Positions 53,742-62,529 of a stretch of 64,000 nt of DNA are shown here, in pieces. The notes under the pieces are model-generated. The model had not been told where the DNA came from. It saw nothing but the letters and a program-made list of their open reading frames with translations, and did not search any database. This DNA is from Agrobacterium cavarae (lineage in GTDB: Bacteria > Pseudomonadota > Alphaproteobacteria > Rhizobiales > Rhizobiaceae): the NCBI RefSeq assembly GCF_004310285.1, contig NZ_SISF01000031.1:318511-382510 (forward strand), in the 5' to 3' direction. A program made the position numbers and the translations under genes. Within the stretch, counting starts at the first letter, position 1. Each line of letters opens with the position of its first letter.

Positions 53742-55019
53742 ATGACACTTCTGGTTTTTGTCGGCTCGCTTCTCGGCGCCATGGCAATCGGCGTCCCCGT
53801 TGCCTTTTCGCTGATGTTCTGCGGCGTCGTGCTGATGTGGTACATGGGCATGTTCAATACGGCGATCATCGCCCAGAACATGATCTCCGGCGCCGATACC
53901 TTCACGCTGCTCGCCATTCCCTTCTTCATCCTGGCCGGTGAATTGATGAATTCCGGCGGTCTGTCGCGCCGCATCATCGACTTTGCGATTGCGCTGGTCG
54001 GCCATATTCGCGGCGGTCTCGGCATCGTTGCCATCGTTGCCGCCATCATCATGGCGTCGATCTCCGGTTCGGCGGCGGCAGATACCGCCGCACTCGCGGC
54101 GATCCTCATCCCGATGATGGCGAAGGCCGGCTACAATATTCCGCGTTCCGGCGGTCTGATCGCTGCCGGCGGCATCATCGCCCCCGTCATTCCGCCATCG
54201 ATGGCCTTCATCGTCTTCGGTGTTGCGGCAAACGTGTCGATCACCCAACTCTTCCTCGCCGGTATCGTGCCCGGCATCCTGATGGGCGCATCCTTGATCA
54301 TTGCCTGGCTGATTGTCGTGCGCAAGGATAACGTCCAGCCGCTGCCGAAGACGACGGCAAAGGAACGCCTGGTCGCAACGGGCCGTGCGGGATGGGCGCT
54401 CGGCATGCCGGTCATCATTCTCGGCGGCATCAAGGCCGGTATCATGACGCCGACGGAAGCCGCCGTCATTGCTGCGGCTTACGCACTCTTCGTCGGCATG
54501 GTCATCTACCGCGAGTTGAAGCCTGCCGATCTGTGGCATGTGCTGCTTCGGGCTGCCAAGAGCACATCGATCATCATGTTCCTGGTTGCCGCAGCACTTG
54601 TTTCTGCCTGGCTGATCACCGCTGCCAATATTCCGGCGGAGGTTGCAGGCTTCATCGAACCGCTGATCGACCGTCCGATGCTCTTGATGGCCGTGATCAT
54701 GGTGCTGGTCTTCATCGTCGGCACTGCGCTCGACCTGACACCCACCATCCTGATCCTGACGCCTGTCCTGATGCCGATCGTCAAGCAGGCGGGTATCGAT
54801 CCGGTCTATTTCGGCGTGCTCTTCATCATCAACAATGCCATCGGCCTCATCACGCCGCCGGTCGGTGTTGTCCTCAATGTGGTTTCGGGTGTCGGGCGCA
54901 TTCCGCTCGGCAAGGTCACGGTCGGCGTCTGGCCGTTCCTCGTCGCCGAAACCATCGTGCTGGCCCTTCTGGTGATCTTTCCGCAGATCGTCATGGTGCC
55001 GCTGCAATATCTGCGGTGA
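53742..55019 (+). CDS. dctM: TRAP transporter large permease
   Basis: The 425-residue membrane protein has about 12 hydrophobic segments and DctM landmarks: GVPVAFSLMFCGVVLMW, AIPFFILAGELMNSGGLSRRIIDFA, SISGSAAADTAALAAILIPMM, GGIIAPVIPPSMAFIVFGV and TALDLTPTILILTPVLMPI with NNAIGLITPPVGVVLNV. It moves organic acids inward with sodium. Directly follows dctQ. Confidence 0.94.
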   Translation: MTLLVFVGSLLGAMAIGVPVAFSLMFCGVVLMWYMGMFNTAIIAQNMISGADTFTLLAIPFFILAGELMNSGGLSRRIIDFAIALVGHIRGGLGIVAIVAAIIMASISGSAAADTAALAAILIPMMAKAGYNIPRSGGLIAAGGIIAPVIPPSMAFIVFGVAANVSITQLFLAGIVPGILMGASLIIAWLIVVRKDNVQPLPKTTAKERLVATGRAGWALGMPVIILGGIKAGIMTPTEAAVIAAAYALFVGMVIYRELKPADLWHVLLRAAKSTSIIMFLVAAALVSAWLITAANIPAEVAGFIEPLIDRPMLLMAVIMVLVFIVGTALDLTPTILILTPVLMPIVKQAGIDPVYFGVLFIINNAIGLITPPVGVVLNVVSGVGRIPLGKVTVGVWPFLVAETIVLALLVIFPQIVMVPLQYLR

Positions 55020-55104
55020 GGGTTACCCCTTCACCCAATCACTTTTGCGGTCGTAAAGCCGCATACATCTTGACTGGAAATGCTCAATTCCAAGGGAGGA
55101 AACC

Positions 55105-56112
55105 ATGAGAAAGCTACTTCTACTCACGACAGCCATCGCCTTCACCGCCGGTGCTTCCGCACCCGCTTTTGCTGAATACAACAGCCGGATGATCCGCGTG
55201 TCGAACGGCATCAACCAGGATCACCCGGTCGGCAACGGCATCAAGGCCATGCAGGCCTGCCTCGACGAGAAGACCGGCGGCAAGCTGAAGATGACCGCAT
55301 TCTGGGGCGGCGCTCTCGGCGGCGACTTGCAGGCAACCCAGGCATTGCGTTCCGGTGTTCAGGAAGCCGTTGTCACCTCGTCCTCGCCACTCGTCGGCCT
55401 GATTCCGGCACTCGGCGTGTTCGATCTGCCCTTCCTGTTTTCAAACACGAAGGAAGTCGATGCCGTTCTGGATGGCGAGTTCGGCGACATGATGAACAAG
55501 AAGCTGGAAGAGCAGGGCCTCGTAAACCTCGCCTACTGGGAAAACGGCTTCCGCAATCTCTCCAACTCCAAGCGCGCGGTCGACAAGTGGGAAGACTTCT
55601 CGGGCCTCAAGGTCCGGGTGATGCAGAACAACATCTTCCTCGACACCTTCCAGAACCTCGGCGCCAATGCCACGCCGATGGCGTTTGGCGAAGTGTTCTC
55701 CGCACTTGAGACCAATGCGATCGACGCACAGGAAAACCCCTATGTGACGATCGACACTTCGAAGTTCTACGAAGTGCAGAAATTCGTCACCGAGACGAAC
55801 CACGCTTACACGCCGTTCCTCTTCCTCTTCTCCAAGCCGATCTTCGACAGCTACACGCCCGAAGAGCAGACCGCCCTTCGTGAATGCGCGATTGTCGGTC
55901 GCGATGAAGAGCGCAAGGTCATCCGCGCGCTGAACCAGAAGTCGCTCGACAAGATCAAGGAAGCTGGTCTCAAGGTGAACGTTCTGTCTGCCGAAGAGCA
56001 GGCGCGTATCCGCGAAAAGTCCGCGGTCGTCTACGAAAAGCATAAGGCTGAAATTGGTGCGGATGTCGTTGACGGCATTCAGGCTAAGCTCAAGGAAGTT
56101 CGCGCTCAGTAA
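55105..56112 (+). CDS. dctP: TRAP transporter substrate-binding protein
   Basis: The 335-residue periplasmic protein has a signal peptide (RKLLLLTTAIAFTAGASAPAFA) and the DctP family pattern: NQDHPVGNGIKAMQACLDEKTGGKLKM, LGVFDLPFLFSNTKEVDAVL, ENGFRNLSNSKRAV, the carboxylate-binding Arg in LKVRVMQNNIFLDTFQNLGANATPM and SALETNAIDAQENPY. The Arg indicates a carboxylated ligand, fitting a sugar-acid role. AGGGAGG lies before the start. Last gene of the locus; a terminal-inverted-repeat element begins at its stop codon. Confidence 0.93.
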   Translation: MRKLLLLTTAIAFTAGASAPAFAEYNSRMIRVSNGINQDHPVGNGIKAMQACLDEKTGGKLKMTAFWGGALGGDLQATQALRSGVQEAVVTSSSPLVGLIPALGVFDLPFLFSNTKEVDAVLDGEFGDMMNKKLEEQGLVNLAYWENGFRNLSNSKRAVDKWEDFSGLKVRVMQNNIFLDTFQNLGANATPMAFGEVFSALETNAIDAQENPYVTIDTSKFYEVQKFVTETNHAYTPFLFLFSKPIFDSYTPEEQTALRECAIVGRDEERKVIRALNQKSLDKIKEAGLKVNVLSAEEQARIREKSAVVYEKHKAEIGADVVDGIQAKLKEVRAQ

Positions 56113-56252
56113 CAGTCTATCCCATAATCGCCGTTGGCCGACTGCAAATGGCAATTTCTGCGCTTCCGGTGCTCACGTACTTTAGTACGCTGCGCTCCGG
56201 TTCTCGAAATAACCATTTTCGGCAGGCCAACGGCAATTCTTGAACAGACTGT
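56112..56252 (+). repeat. 141-bp terminal-inverted-repeat element, copy 1
   Basis: The left end ACAGTCTATCCCATAATCGC-CGTTGGCC and right end GGCCAACGGCAATTC-TTGAACAGACTGT are imperfect inverted repeats of about 28 bases. The centre carries CGTACTTTAGTACG. The first A is the last base of the dctP stop codon TAA. Copy 2 at 59233-59374 is about 90 percent alike by eye; a deleted copy is at 33799. No coding capacity. Confidence 0.85.
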
Positions 56253-56272
56253 GAGACGCGCAGCCTCATATG

Positions 56273-56309
56273 AAAACGCCCGGTGACAGATCGTCGCCGG
56301 GCGTTTTTG
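56273..56309. terminator. Terminator between dctP and acs
   Basis: AAAACGCCCGG pairs with CCGGGCGTTTTT over about 13 bases (56284-56296). A- and T-runs on both sides let it serve both converging genes. Confidence 0.82.
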
Positions 56310-56342
56310 TTTCTCAGGACATGTGAGGCGCCCATAAAGGCC

Positions 56343-58301
56343 TCAAGCCGCCGCAGGCTTGTTCTGGCGGTTTTCGATCAGATCATCGACGACCGCGGGA
56401 TCGGCGAGCGTCGAGGTGTCACCCAGCGCGCCGAAATCGTCTTCAGCAATCTTTCGCAGGATTCGACGCATGATCTTGCCGGAGCGGGTTTTCGGCAGGC
56501 CGGGAGCGAACTGGATCTTGTCCGGCGTTGCCACCGGGCCGATCTCATCGCGCACATGCTTGACGAGTTCGGCGCGCAGCGCTTCGTCGCCGGTCTTGCC
56601 CGCCATCAGTGTGACATAGCAATAGATGCCCTGTCCCTTGATATGGTGCGGATAGCCGACCACGGCCGCCTCCGAAACGGCGCTGTGCGAGACGAGCGCC
56701 GATTCCACCTCTGCGGTTCCAAGACGGTGGCCGGAGACGTTCAGCACGTCATCGACGCGGCCGGTGATCCAGTAATAGCCATCTTCGTCGCGCCGGCAGC
56801 CATCGCCAGTGAAGTACTTTCCCTTATAGGTGGAGAAGTAGGTCTCGATGAAGCGCTGGTGATCGCCATAGACGGTGCGCGCCTGGCCTGGCCAGCTGTC
56901 GGTGATGCAAAGATTGCCGTCGGCCGGACCTTCCAGCACCTTGCCCTCGGCATCGACCAGTTCCGGCTTGACGCCGAAGAAGGGGCGGGTGGCCGAACCG
57001 GGCTTCAGGTCAGTGGCACCGGGCAGCGGTGAAATCAGAATGCCGCCGGTTTCCGTCTGCCACCATGTGTCGACGATCGGGCTCTTGTCTTCGCCGACGA
57101 CGTGATAATACCATTCCCAGGCTTCCGGGTTGATCGGCTCGCCGACCGTGCCGAGAAGGCGGATGCTGGAGCGCTGCGAGCGTTTGACGAACTCGTCGCC
57201 GGCGCCCATCAACGACCGAAGCGCGGTGGGTGCGGTATAGAAGATATTGACCTTGTGCTTGTCGATGACTTCCCAGAAACGTCCCTGGTCGGGGAAGTTC
57301 GGCACGCCTTCGAACATCAGCGTCGTGGCGCAGTTGGCAAGCGGTCCGTAGACGATATAGGAGTGGCCCGTTACCCAGCCGACATCGGCCGTACACCAGT
57401 AGATGTCGCCATCCTTGTAGTCGAAGACATATTCATGCGTCATCGACACATAGACGAGATAGCCGCCGGTCGTGTGCAGTACACCCTTCGGCTTGCCGGT
57501 GGAGCCCGATGTATAGAGAATGAAGAGCGGGTCTTCCGCCTTCATCTTCACCGGCTCGCAATGGGGTTTTACGTTTGCGGTTTCCTGGTGGTACCAGAGG
57601 TCGCGACCGGGCGCCCAGTTGGTCTTGCCGCCCGTGCGGCGCACGACCAGGACCTTGTTGACGATGACGTGCTGGCGCGCGGCGATGTGGATCGCCTTGT
57701 CGGTGTTCTCCTTGAGCGGAATGGGCTTGCCGCCACGAACGCCTTCATCGCAGGTGATGACGAAGGTGGACTGGCAGTCGACGATGCGGCCGGCCAGCGC
57801 TTCGGGAGAGAAGCCGCCGAAGACGACGGAATGGATGGCACCGATGCGGGCGCAGGCGAGCATCGCATAGGCCGCTTCCGGGATCATCGGCATATAGATG
57901 GTGACGCGGTCGCCCTTCTTGACGCCGTGCTTTTTCAGCACATTGGCGAGGCGGCAGACGGCATCATACAGCTGGTTGTAGGTGATCTTCTTGTCGATAT
58001 AGGGATTGTCACCTTCCCAGATGATCGCGGTGCGTTCGCCATGCGTCTTCAGATGGCGGTCGATACAGTTGTAGGAGACGTTGGTGAGGCCGTCCTCGAA
58101 CCATTTGATTGGCACCTTGCCCTTGAAGGAGGTGTTCTTGACCTTGGTGTATGGCTTGAACCAGTCGATCCGCTTGCCGTGCTTGCCCCAGAATTTCTCC
58201 GGGTCTTCCACGCTGTCCTGATACCATTTCAGATAGCGGTCATTGTCGATCAGAGTGCCGGTTTTGGCCGATTTGAGAACCGGGTAGATCTTCGCAGACA
58301 T
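56343..58301 (-). CDS. acsA: Acetyl-CoA synthetase
   Basis: Activates acetate to acetyl-CoA through acetyl-AMP. The 652-residue protein has the AMP-binding motif [71 protein letters not shown] and the C-terminal acetylatable Lys in [18 protein letters not shown]. Length is standard. Divergent from the DUF1013 gene; an inverted repeat ATTGCA-N7-TGCAAT lies between. Confidence 0.97.
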   Translation of the reverse strand: MSAKIYPVLKSAKTGTLIDNDRYLKWYQDSVEDPEKFWGKHGKRIDWFKPYTKVKNTSFKGKVPIKWFEDGLTNVSYNCIDRHLKTHGERTAIIWEGDNPYIDKKITYNQLYDAVCRLANVLKKHGVKKGDRVTIYMPMIPEAAYAMLACARIGAIHSVVFGGFSPEALAGRIVDCQSTFVITCDEGVRGGKPIPLKENTDKAIHIAARQHVIVNKVLVVRRTGGKTNWAPGRDLWYHQETANVKPHCEPVKMKAEDPLFILYTSGSTGKPKGVLHTTGGYLVYVSMTHEYVFDYKDGDIYWCTADVGWVTGHSYIVYGPLANCATTLMFEGVPNFPDQGRFWEVIDKHKVNIFYTAPTALRSLMGAGDEFVKRSQRSSIRLLGTVGEPINPEAWEWYYHVVGEDKSPIVDTWWQTETGGILISPLPGATDLKPGSATRPFFGVKPELVDAEGKVLEGPADGNLCITDSWPGQARTVYGDHQRFIETYFSTYKGKYFTGDGCRRDEDGYYWITGRVDDVLNVSGHRLGTAEVESALVSHSAVSEAAVVGYPHHIKGQGIYCYVTLMAGKTGDEALRAELVKHVRDEIGPVATPDKIQFAPGLPKTRSGKIMRRILRKIAEDDFGALGDTSTLADPAVVDDLIENRQNKPAAA

Positions 58302-58424
58302 GAACTCCTCCTCATGCAGATTGTCTTTTTAAGTCTGGAGACTCCTGTCCTCCAGTCATGTGTCCAATTCATAACAGGTTGGTGACATCCGGCAATTAGA
58401 CAAAGGTCATTTGTTTCTCGAACA

Positions 58425-58443
58425 ATTGCAATTCTGATGCAAT
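58425..58443. promoter_or_regulatory. Inverted repeat between acs and the DUF1013 gene
   Basis: ATTGCA and TGCAAT flank ATTCTGA as a perfect inverted repeat, 124 bases before the acs start and 89 bases before the DUF1013 start. TTGCA/TGCAA-type half-sites are used by regulators of acyl-CoA metabolism in other alphaproteobacteria; the regulator here is not known. Confidence 0.4.
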
Positions 58444-58531
58444 CCGGTTATAGAGCGGTCATATTCCCGGAAATCAGTGGTTTCATTCCACGCCCGCGAC
58501 ACCGGCGCGGACGCTCAGAAGGATTGTATCT

Positions 58532-59233
58532 ATGGCTCAAACACTGCTCATGCCGAAAGCGACGGCCGTCTGGCTGGTCGACAACACGGCGCTGTCGTTC
58601 GATCAGATTGCCACGTTCTGCAAGCTTCATCCGCTTGAGGTCAAGGCAATCGCCGATGGTGAAGCAGCGCAGGGCATCAAAGGTCTCGATCCGATCGCAA
58701 CAGGTCAGCTTTCCCGCGACGAAATCCAACGCGCCGAAGGCAACCCGAACCACAAGCTGAAGCTTTCCGAGCCGAAGGTTCGCGTTCCAGAATCCAAGCG
58801 CCGTGGCCCGCGTTACACGCCGGTCTCCAAGCGTCAGGACCGTCCGAATGCCATTCTCTGGCTGGTGCGCAACCATCCGGAGCTGAAGGACGCGCAGATT
58901 TCGCGTCTCGTCGGCACCACCAAGTCGACCATCGAGCAGATCCGTGACCGCACCCACTGGAACGCCGCCAACCTGACTCCGATGGACCCGGTCACGCTTG
59001 GCCTCTGCAGCCAGATCGATCTCGACCTCGAAGTCGAACGTGCATCGCGTGGTCGCCCGCTTCCCACCCAGGAAGAACTGGATGCGACCTTGCAGCCTGC
59101 AAGCACCACCGAAAAGCTCGGCTTCAACTATGAGCGCGAAGAAGAAAAAGAAATCGACGCCAACGCCGTTTTCGCCAAGCTCTCCTCGCTCAAGTCTACC
59201 CGCAAGGATGAAGACGAGGACGACAACTACTAA
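58532..59233 (+). CDS. DUF1013 protein (TrcR-like, possible transcription-associated factor)
   Basis: This 233-residue protein matches the alphaproteobacteria-restricted DUF1013 family: MAQTLLMPKATAVWLVDNTALSFDQIATFCKLHPLEVKAIADGEAA, RPNAILWLVRNHPELKDAQISRLVGTTKSTIEQIRDRTHW and a variable acidic tail (RKDEDEDDNY). Two helix-turn-helix-like segments (about 20-45 and 115-140) suggest DNA or RNA-polymerase contact; relatives have been called TrcR. No catalytic motif. It is highly conserved in the group and probably essential or important, but its role is not settled. A 142-bp repeat element begins at its stop codon. Confidence 0.88.
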   Translation: MAQTLLMPKATAVWLVDNTALSFDQIATFCKLHPLEVKAIADGEAAQGIKGLDPIATGQLSRDEIQRAEGNPNHKLKLSEPKVRVPESKRRGPRYTPVSKRQDRPNAILWLVRNHPELKDAQISRLVGTTKSTIEQIRDRTHWNAANLTPMDPVTLGLCSQIDLDLEVERASRGRPLPTQEELDATLQPASTTEKLGFNYEREEEKEIDANAVFAKLSSLKSTRKDEDEDDNY

Positions 59234-59374
59234 CAGTCTATCCAATAATCGCCGTTGGCCGCCTGCAAATGGCAATTTCTGTGCTTCCGGTGCTCACGTA
59301 CTTTAAGTACGCTGCGCTCCGGTTCTCGAAATCACCATTTTCGTCAGACCAACAGCAATTATTGAACAGACTGT
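59233..59374 (+). repeat. 142-bp terminal-inverted-repeat element, copy 2
   Basis: Same ends and centre as 56112-56252 (left ACAGTCTATCCAATAATCGC, right ATTGAACAGACTGT), one base longer in the central CTTTAAGTACG. Again the first A is the last base of the TAA stop codon, here of the DUF1013 gene. Confidence 0.85.
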
Positions 59375-59424
59375 AAGGCGTTTGGTCGGCCCTGATACTG
59401 CTCGCATCCAGAATGCACCTGTTG

Positions 59425-59451
59425 AAGCCCCGGTTCGCGCCGGGGCTTTTT
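59425..59451 (+). terminator. Rho-independent terminator downstream of the DUF1013 gene
   Basis: AAGCCCCGG pairs with CCGGGGCTT over TTCGCG, followed by a T-run. The repeat element therefore lies between the stop codon and this terminator and would be in the mRNA tail. Confidence 0.87.
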
Positions 59452-59482
59452 GCTTTCTGCCGTTTCAGCAAACTGCACAAAG

Positions 59483-59513
59483 AAAAACCTCCGCAGCGCA
59501 GGGCTGCGGAGGT
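59483..59513 (-). terminator. Rho-independent terminator after chvA
   Basis: On the minus strand ACCTCCGCAGC pairs with GCTGCGGAGGT over a 5-base loop, followed by TTTT. It lies 30 bases past the chvA stop. Confidence 0.85.
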
Positions 59514-59542
59514 CAATCTGAAATCATCACGTCTTTTTTGTC

Positions 59543-61327
59543 TTATGCGTGGTTCATCTGTCGCTGCGGCATGTTGATAGATGGCACACCGGTCTTTTCG
59601 TCATCGTTGACAAGGCCGCTTGCTCTGAGCAGCGAAGTGAAGCGGCCACCGCGAAGGCTGAGTTCATCGAAGGTCCCCTTCTCGATGATCCGGCCATTGT
59701 CCATGAACAGCACCAGATCGGCGTCGCGAACCGTCGATAGACGGTGCGCGATGATGAAGGTGGTGCGATCCTTGCGCAGCGCATCGACGGCGTCCTTCAC
59801 ACGCGCTTCGGTTTCCACGTCGAGCGCACTCGTCGCTTCGTCCAGAACCAGGATCGGCGCATTCTTCAAAACCGCACGGGCAATGGCGATACGCTGGCGC
59901 TCACCACCGGAGAGACGGTTGCCGCGCTCACCCACCTGCGTCATGTAGCCATTCAGTCTGCTGTCGATGAAGTCGGTCGCAGCCGCCGCAGTTGCGGCTT
60001 GGACGATTTCATCGTCGGTTGCCGAATCGCGACCCAGACGGATGTTGTCGCGGATCGAGCGGTTCAGAAGACCGGCATCCTGGAACACGGTTGCGATCGA
60101 GCTTCTGAGCGACTGGCGCGTCACCGTCGAGATGTCGATGCCGTCCACAAGGATCTGGCCGGAGCTTGGGTCATAAACACGCTGCAACAGATTGATGAGC
60201 GTGGTCTTGCCGGCACCGGTCGGACCGACGATGGCGACCGTCTCGCCGGCATTGGCGACGAAGGAGACGTCGTGCACGCCCTGCTTGGTGTTGGCAAAGC
60301 CGAAATTGACGTTGCGGAATTCGACCGTGCCTTCGACGTGACCGAGTTCGCGAGCCGAATTCGGTTCTTCACGCTCCTGCACGGAATCTTCCAGCTTGAA
60401 GAAGTCCTCGAGCTTGGCGCGGGCTTCGAAAATCTGGCTGACGAAGGCGCGCATCTGGTCGAGGCGGCCGATCAGCAGGTTGGCGAAGCCGATAAAGGCA
60501 ATGACGTCACCAACGCGAAGCTCGCCATTCTTCACCAGGATCGTACCGATAACGAGGATGATCATCATCGACAGCGTCGAGGCCGTGCGGTTCAGCGCGC
60601 TGGCGAAAGCCCACCAGTCGAGAACCGGGTACTGGGCGCTCAGCAGGCGCTCGGTGAAGGACTTCAGAGCCTTGGTTTCCGCTTCGATGCGGTTGTAGCT
60701 GTGCAGCACCGAGACGTTGCTGATCGAGTCGCTCACATGGGCAAAAACGGTGTGATAGTGCTCCTCGACGGAGGCCTGGCCTTCCTTCGTGCGGTTCATC
60801 ACCCACTTGCCGATGAACCAGTAGAAAATACCAAGGCCCACCAGCACGAAGCTCAGGCGAACATCCATCGAGAAGGCAGTCGGGATCAAGAGCGCGACGG
60901 CAACGAAGGTTGCCAGATGCGTGCGCATGAATTCGAGCCAGAGGCCGAATAGCGTCTCGCTGGCGCGCAACAGCGTATGCAGCGCGTTGGAGGTGCCGCG
61001 CTGATGATGCCACGACAGCGGCATGGAAATGATGCGGCCGAAGGCTTCGGTCAGAAGCGAGGCGCGGCGCCCATGGGCAAGCCGGTCCGCCTCACGCGCC
61101 ACGGCAACGTAAGCCACTGTATTGAAGAGGCCGAACGCACCCCAAAGGATGAGGATGTTGGTTGGAACGGACCCTGTCGACAGCGCATCGATGATCTTGC
61201 CGAACAAAACCGGCTCAGCGATGGTGATTGCCGCAAGAATGACGTTTGCAACAACGACGATCGTGACCCGCCATTTGTTGGTTGCAAGGTAGCGCAGGGC
61301 GCGCGTGTAAACTTGAAACAGTGTCAA
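59543..61327 (-). CDS. chvA: Cyclic beta-1,2-glucan ABC exporter
   Basis: ChvA (NdvA in Sinorhizobium) exports cyclic beta-1,2-glucan to the periplasm, needed for osmoadaptation, attachment and plant infection. The 594-residue protein is an exporter half-transporter: six membrane helices in residues 1-310, starting MTLFQVYTRALRYLATNKWR and with WHHQRGTSNALHTLLRASETLFGLW, then an ATPase with Walker A VGPTGAGKTTL, signature LSGGERQRIAIARA, Walker B ILVLDEATSALD and switch His in IIAHRLST. Sequence and length match Agrobacterium ChvA very closely. The partner synthase chvB is not in the window. Confidence 0.96.
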   Translation of the reverse strand: MTLFQVYTRALRYLATNKWRVTIVVVANVILAAITIAEPVLFGKIIDALSTGSVPTNILILWGAFGLFNTVAYVAVAREADRLAHGRRASLLTEAFGRIISMPLSWHHQRGTSNALHTLLRASETLFGLWLEFMRTHLATFVAVALLIPTAFSMDVRLSFVLVGLGIFYWFIGKWVMNRTKEGQASVEEHYHTVFAHVSDSISNVSVLHSYNRIEAETKALKSFTERLLSAQYPVLDWWAFASALNRTASTLSMMIILVIGTILVKNGELRVGDVIAFIGFANLLIGRLDQMRAFVSQIFEARAKLEDFFKLEDSVQEREEPNSARELGHVEGTVEFRNVNFGFANTKQGVHDVSFVANAGETVAIVGPTGAGKTTLINLLQRVYDPSSGQILVDGIDISTVTRQSLRSSIATVFQDAGLLNRSIRDNIRLGRDSATDDEIVQAATAAAATDFIDSRLNGYMTQVGERGNRLSGGERQRIAIARAVLKNAPILVLDEATSALDVETEARVKDAVDALRKDRTTFIIAHRLSTVRDADLVLFMDNGRIIEKGTFDELSLRGGRFTSLLRASGLVNDDEKTGVPSINMPQRQMNHA

Positions 61328-61669
61328 TTTCCAAATCCCGTCTTCATGTCAGTCCTGCCCTTTGGGGCGAAACCCTTACCTTCAGCGACAAGGGCGATTG
61401 CGGGCTATGCAAGCAGTTGTTTTATCGCTCTTTCTACATGAATGGGCGCTTAACGCCGGGGCTTTTGAAGCGAGACTCAAAAAAAATCGCGTTCTGCACC
61501 ATCTGAATATTTTGGATTGTCAAATCGATCCATTTCGCGGAAAAGTTTCAATGCATGACACGTTTCTTTATTAGATATTTGCCGCGTTTGAACCTGGCTG
61601 CTAAGGGGTGCGAAAGACATACCCCCTGCAAGGTTCGTGGTCTTTTTTATTGCCAGGATCTATTTTGAG
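61328..61669. other. Gene-free region between divergent chvA and the LuxR-type gene
   Basis: These 342 bases should hold both promoters. AAGGGGT and ACCCCCT flank 11 bases at about 61602-61627 as an imperfect inverted repeat 43 bases before the LuxR-type start. The rest is AT-richer than its neighbours and shows no gene. Confidence 0.5.
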
Positions 61670-62407
61670 ATGCAGACCCTATTTACGTTCCTGGACACCC
61701 ATGCAGAGCCAATGGGTCTGGATGAATTTCTCTCTTCTTTCCAGCAGGTTATAAGCCAATACGGGTTTGACTATTATCGTATTTTCCGACGCGCCGTCCG
61801 GCGGGCTGCGGTCAAGGATGTGGTGCTGGCACAACAGCAGCCCGAGGGCTGGCCCGCGATTTACGACGCTAAGAAGTATAGCGAGGTCGATCCCATCGAG
61901 CGATCGCTCTGTCTGTTGCAAAAACCGGTGCGGTGGCGGGATGCGGTGTGCCTTCTTCCGCAGGCGACGCATCGCAAGCGTGCGGCGAAACTTTTTCAGG
62001 ATGCGGCTCGACATGGACTGCGGGAAGGCTATGCCTTTCCAATTCACGGGCGCAACGGCATGCTGGGTGGCGTTGTCATCAGCGGCCTTGGCTGCCATCT
62101 GACAGAGCGTGAACTGGCAATCTTCGATGCGGTCATGCGTGTCACGTTCTGGCGTGTTGCGGATTTGACCGGACACTCGGAAGATCTGCTTTCCTCTCCG
62201 GATCTTTCGGTGGCGCAGCTGACGCGCCGGGAGCGCGATGTGCTGACGCTACTAGCGCTCGGCAACACATCGCCGGAGATCGGCAAGGCCCTTTCGATCA
62301 CCAGTCATACGGTGGATTGGTACCTCGGCAGTATCCAGCGCAAGCTCGGTGCGCGAAACCGCCAGCATGTCGTGGCGCTTGCGTTTCGCTGCGGCTTGAT
62401 TGGTTGA
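61670..62407 (+). CDS. LuxR-family transcriptional regulator, no synthase nearby
   Basis: The 245-residue protein has an autoinducer-binding-like domain (about 1-160: DYYRIFRRAVRR, GWPAIYDAKKYSEVDPIERSL, WRDAV, GLREGYAFPIHGRNGMLGGVVISG) and a GerE/LuxR helix-turn-helix at the end (LTRRERDVLTLLALGNTSPEIGKALSITSHTVDWYLGSIQRKLGARNRQHVVALAF). The Trp/Tyr/Asp positions of acyl-homoserine-lactone binders are only partly kept, so ligand binding is uncertain. No luxI-type gene is in the window, so it is a candidate solo. ATG 61670 is chosen; an upstream GTG at 61637 is less likely. Confidence 0.87.
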   Translation: MQTLFTFLDTHAEPMGLDEFLSSFQQVISQYGFDYYRIFRRAVRRAAVKDVVLAQQQPEGWPAIYDAKKYSEVDPIERSLCLLQKPVRWRDAVCLLPQATHRKRAAKLFQDAARHGLREGYAFPIHGRNGMLGGVVISGLGCHLTERELAIFDAVMRVTFWRVADLTGHSEDLLSSPDLSVAQLTRRERDVLTLLALGNTSPEIGKALSITSHTVDWYLGSIQRKLGARNRQHVVALAFRCGLIG

Positions 62408-62529
62408 CGCATTCAGACGCGCGGACCAGAACCGGGATGATGAAAATCGTCCTTTCCAACATGCGGTTTTGCTGCTTAATTCCGCGGTGCAGCATGTTGG
62501 AGTGCTCATAAGGTTCTTGGGAGGCCGTT

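Noticed and set aside
53142..55007. Minus-strand open frame of about 620 codons opposite the TRAP permease genes
   Set aside because: Extremely rich in His, Asp, Arg and Gln, the usual antisense image of hydrophobic membrane protein codons.
57102..58385. Plus-strand open frame of about 430 codons opposite acsA
   Set aside because: Antisense shadow of a well-supported acetyl-CoA synthetase; no ribosome site or motif.
56117..59516. Two small minus-strand proteins with similar C-terminal sequences (56117-56335 and 59238-59516)
   Set aside because: The similarity arises because both frames translate the same terminal-inverted-repeat element; no independent evidence for coding.
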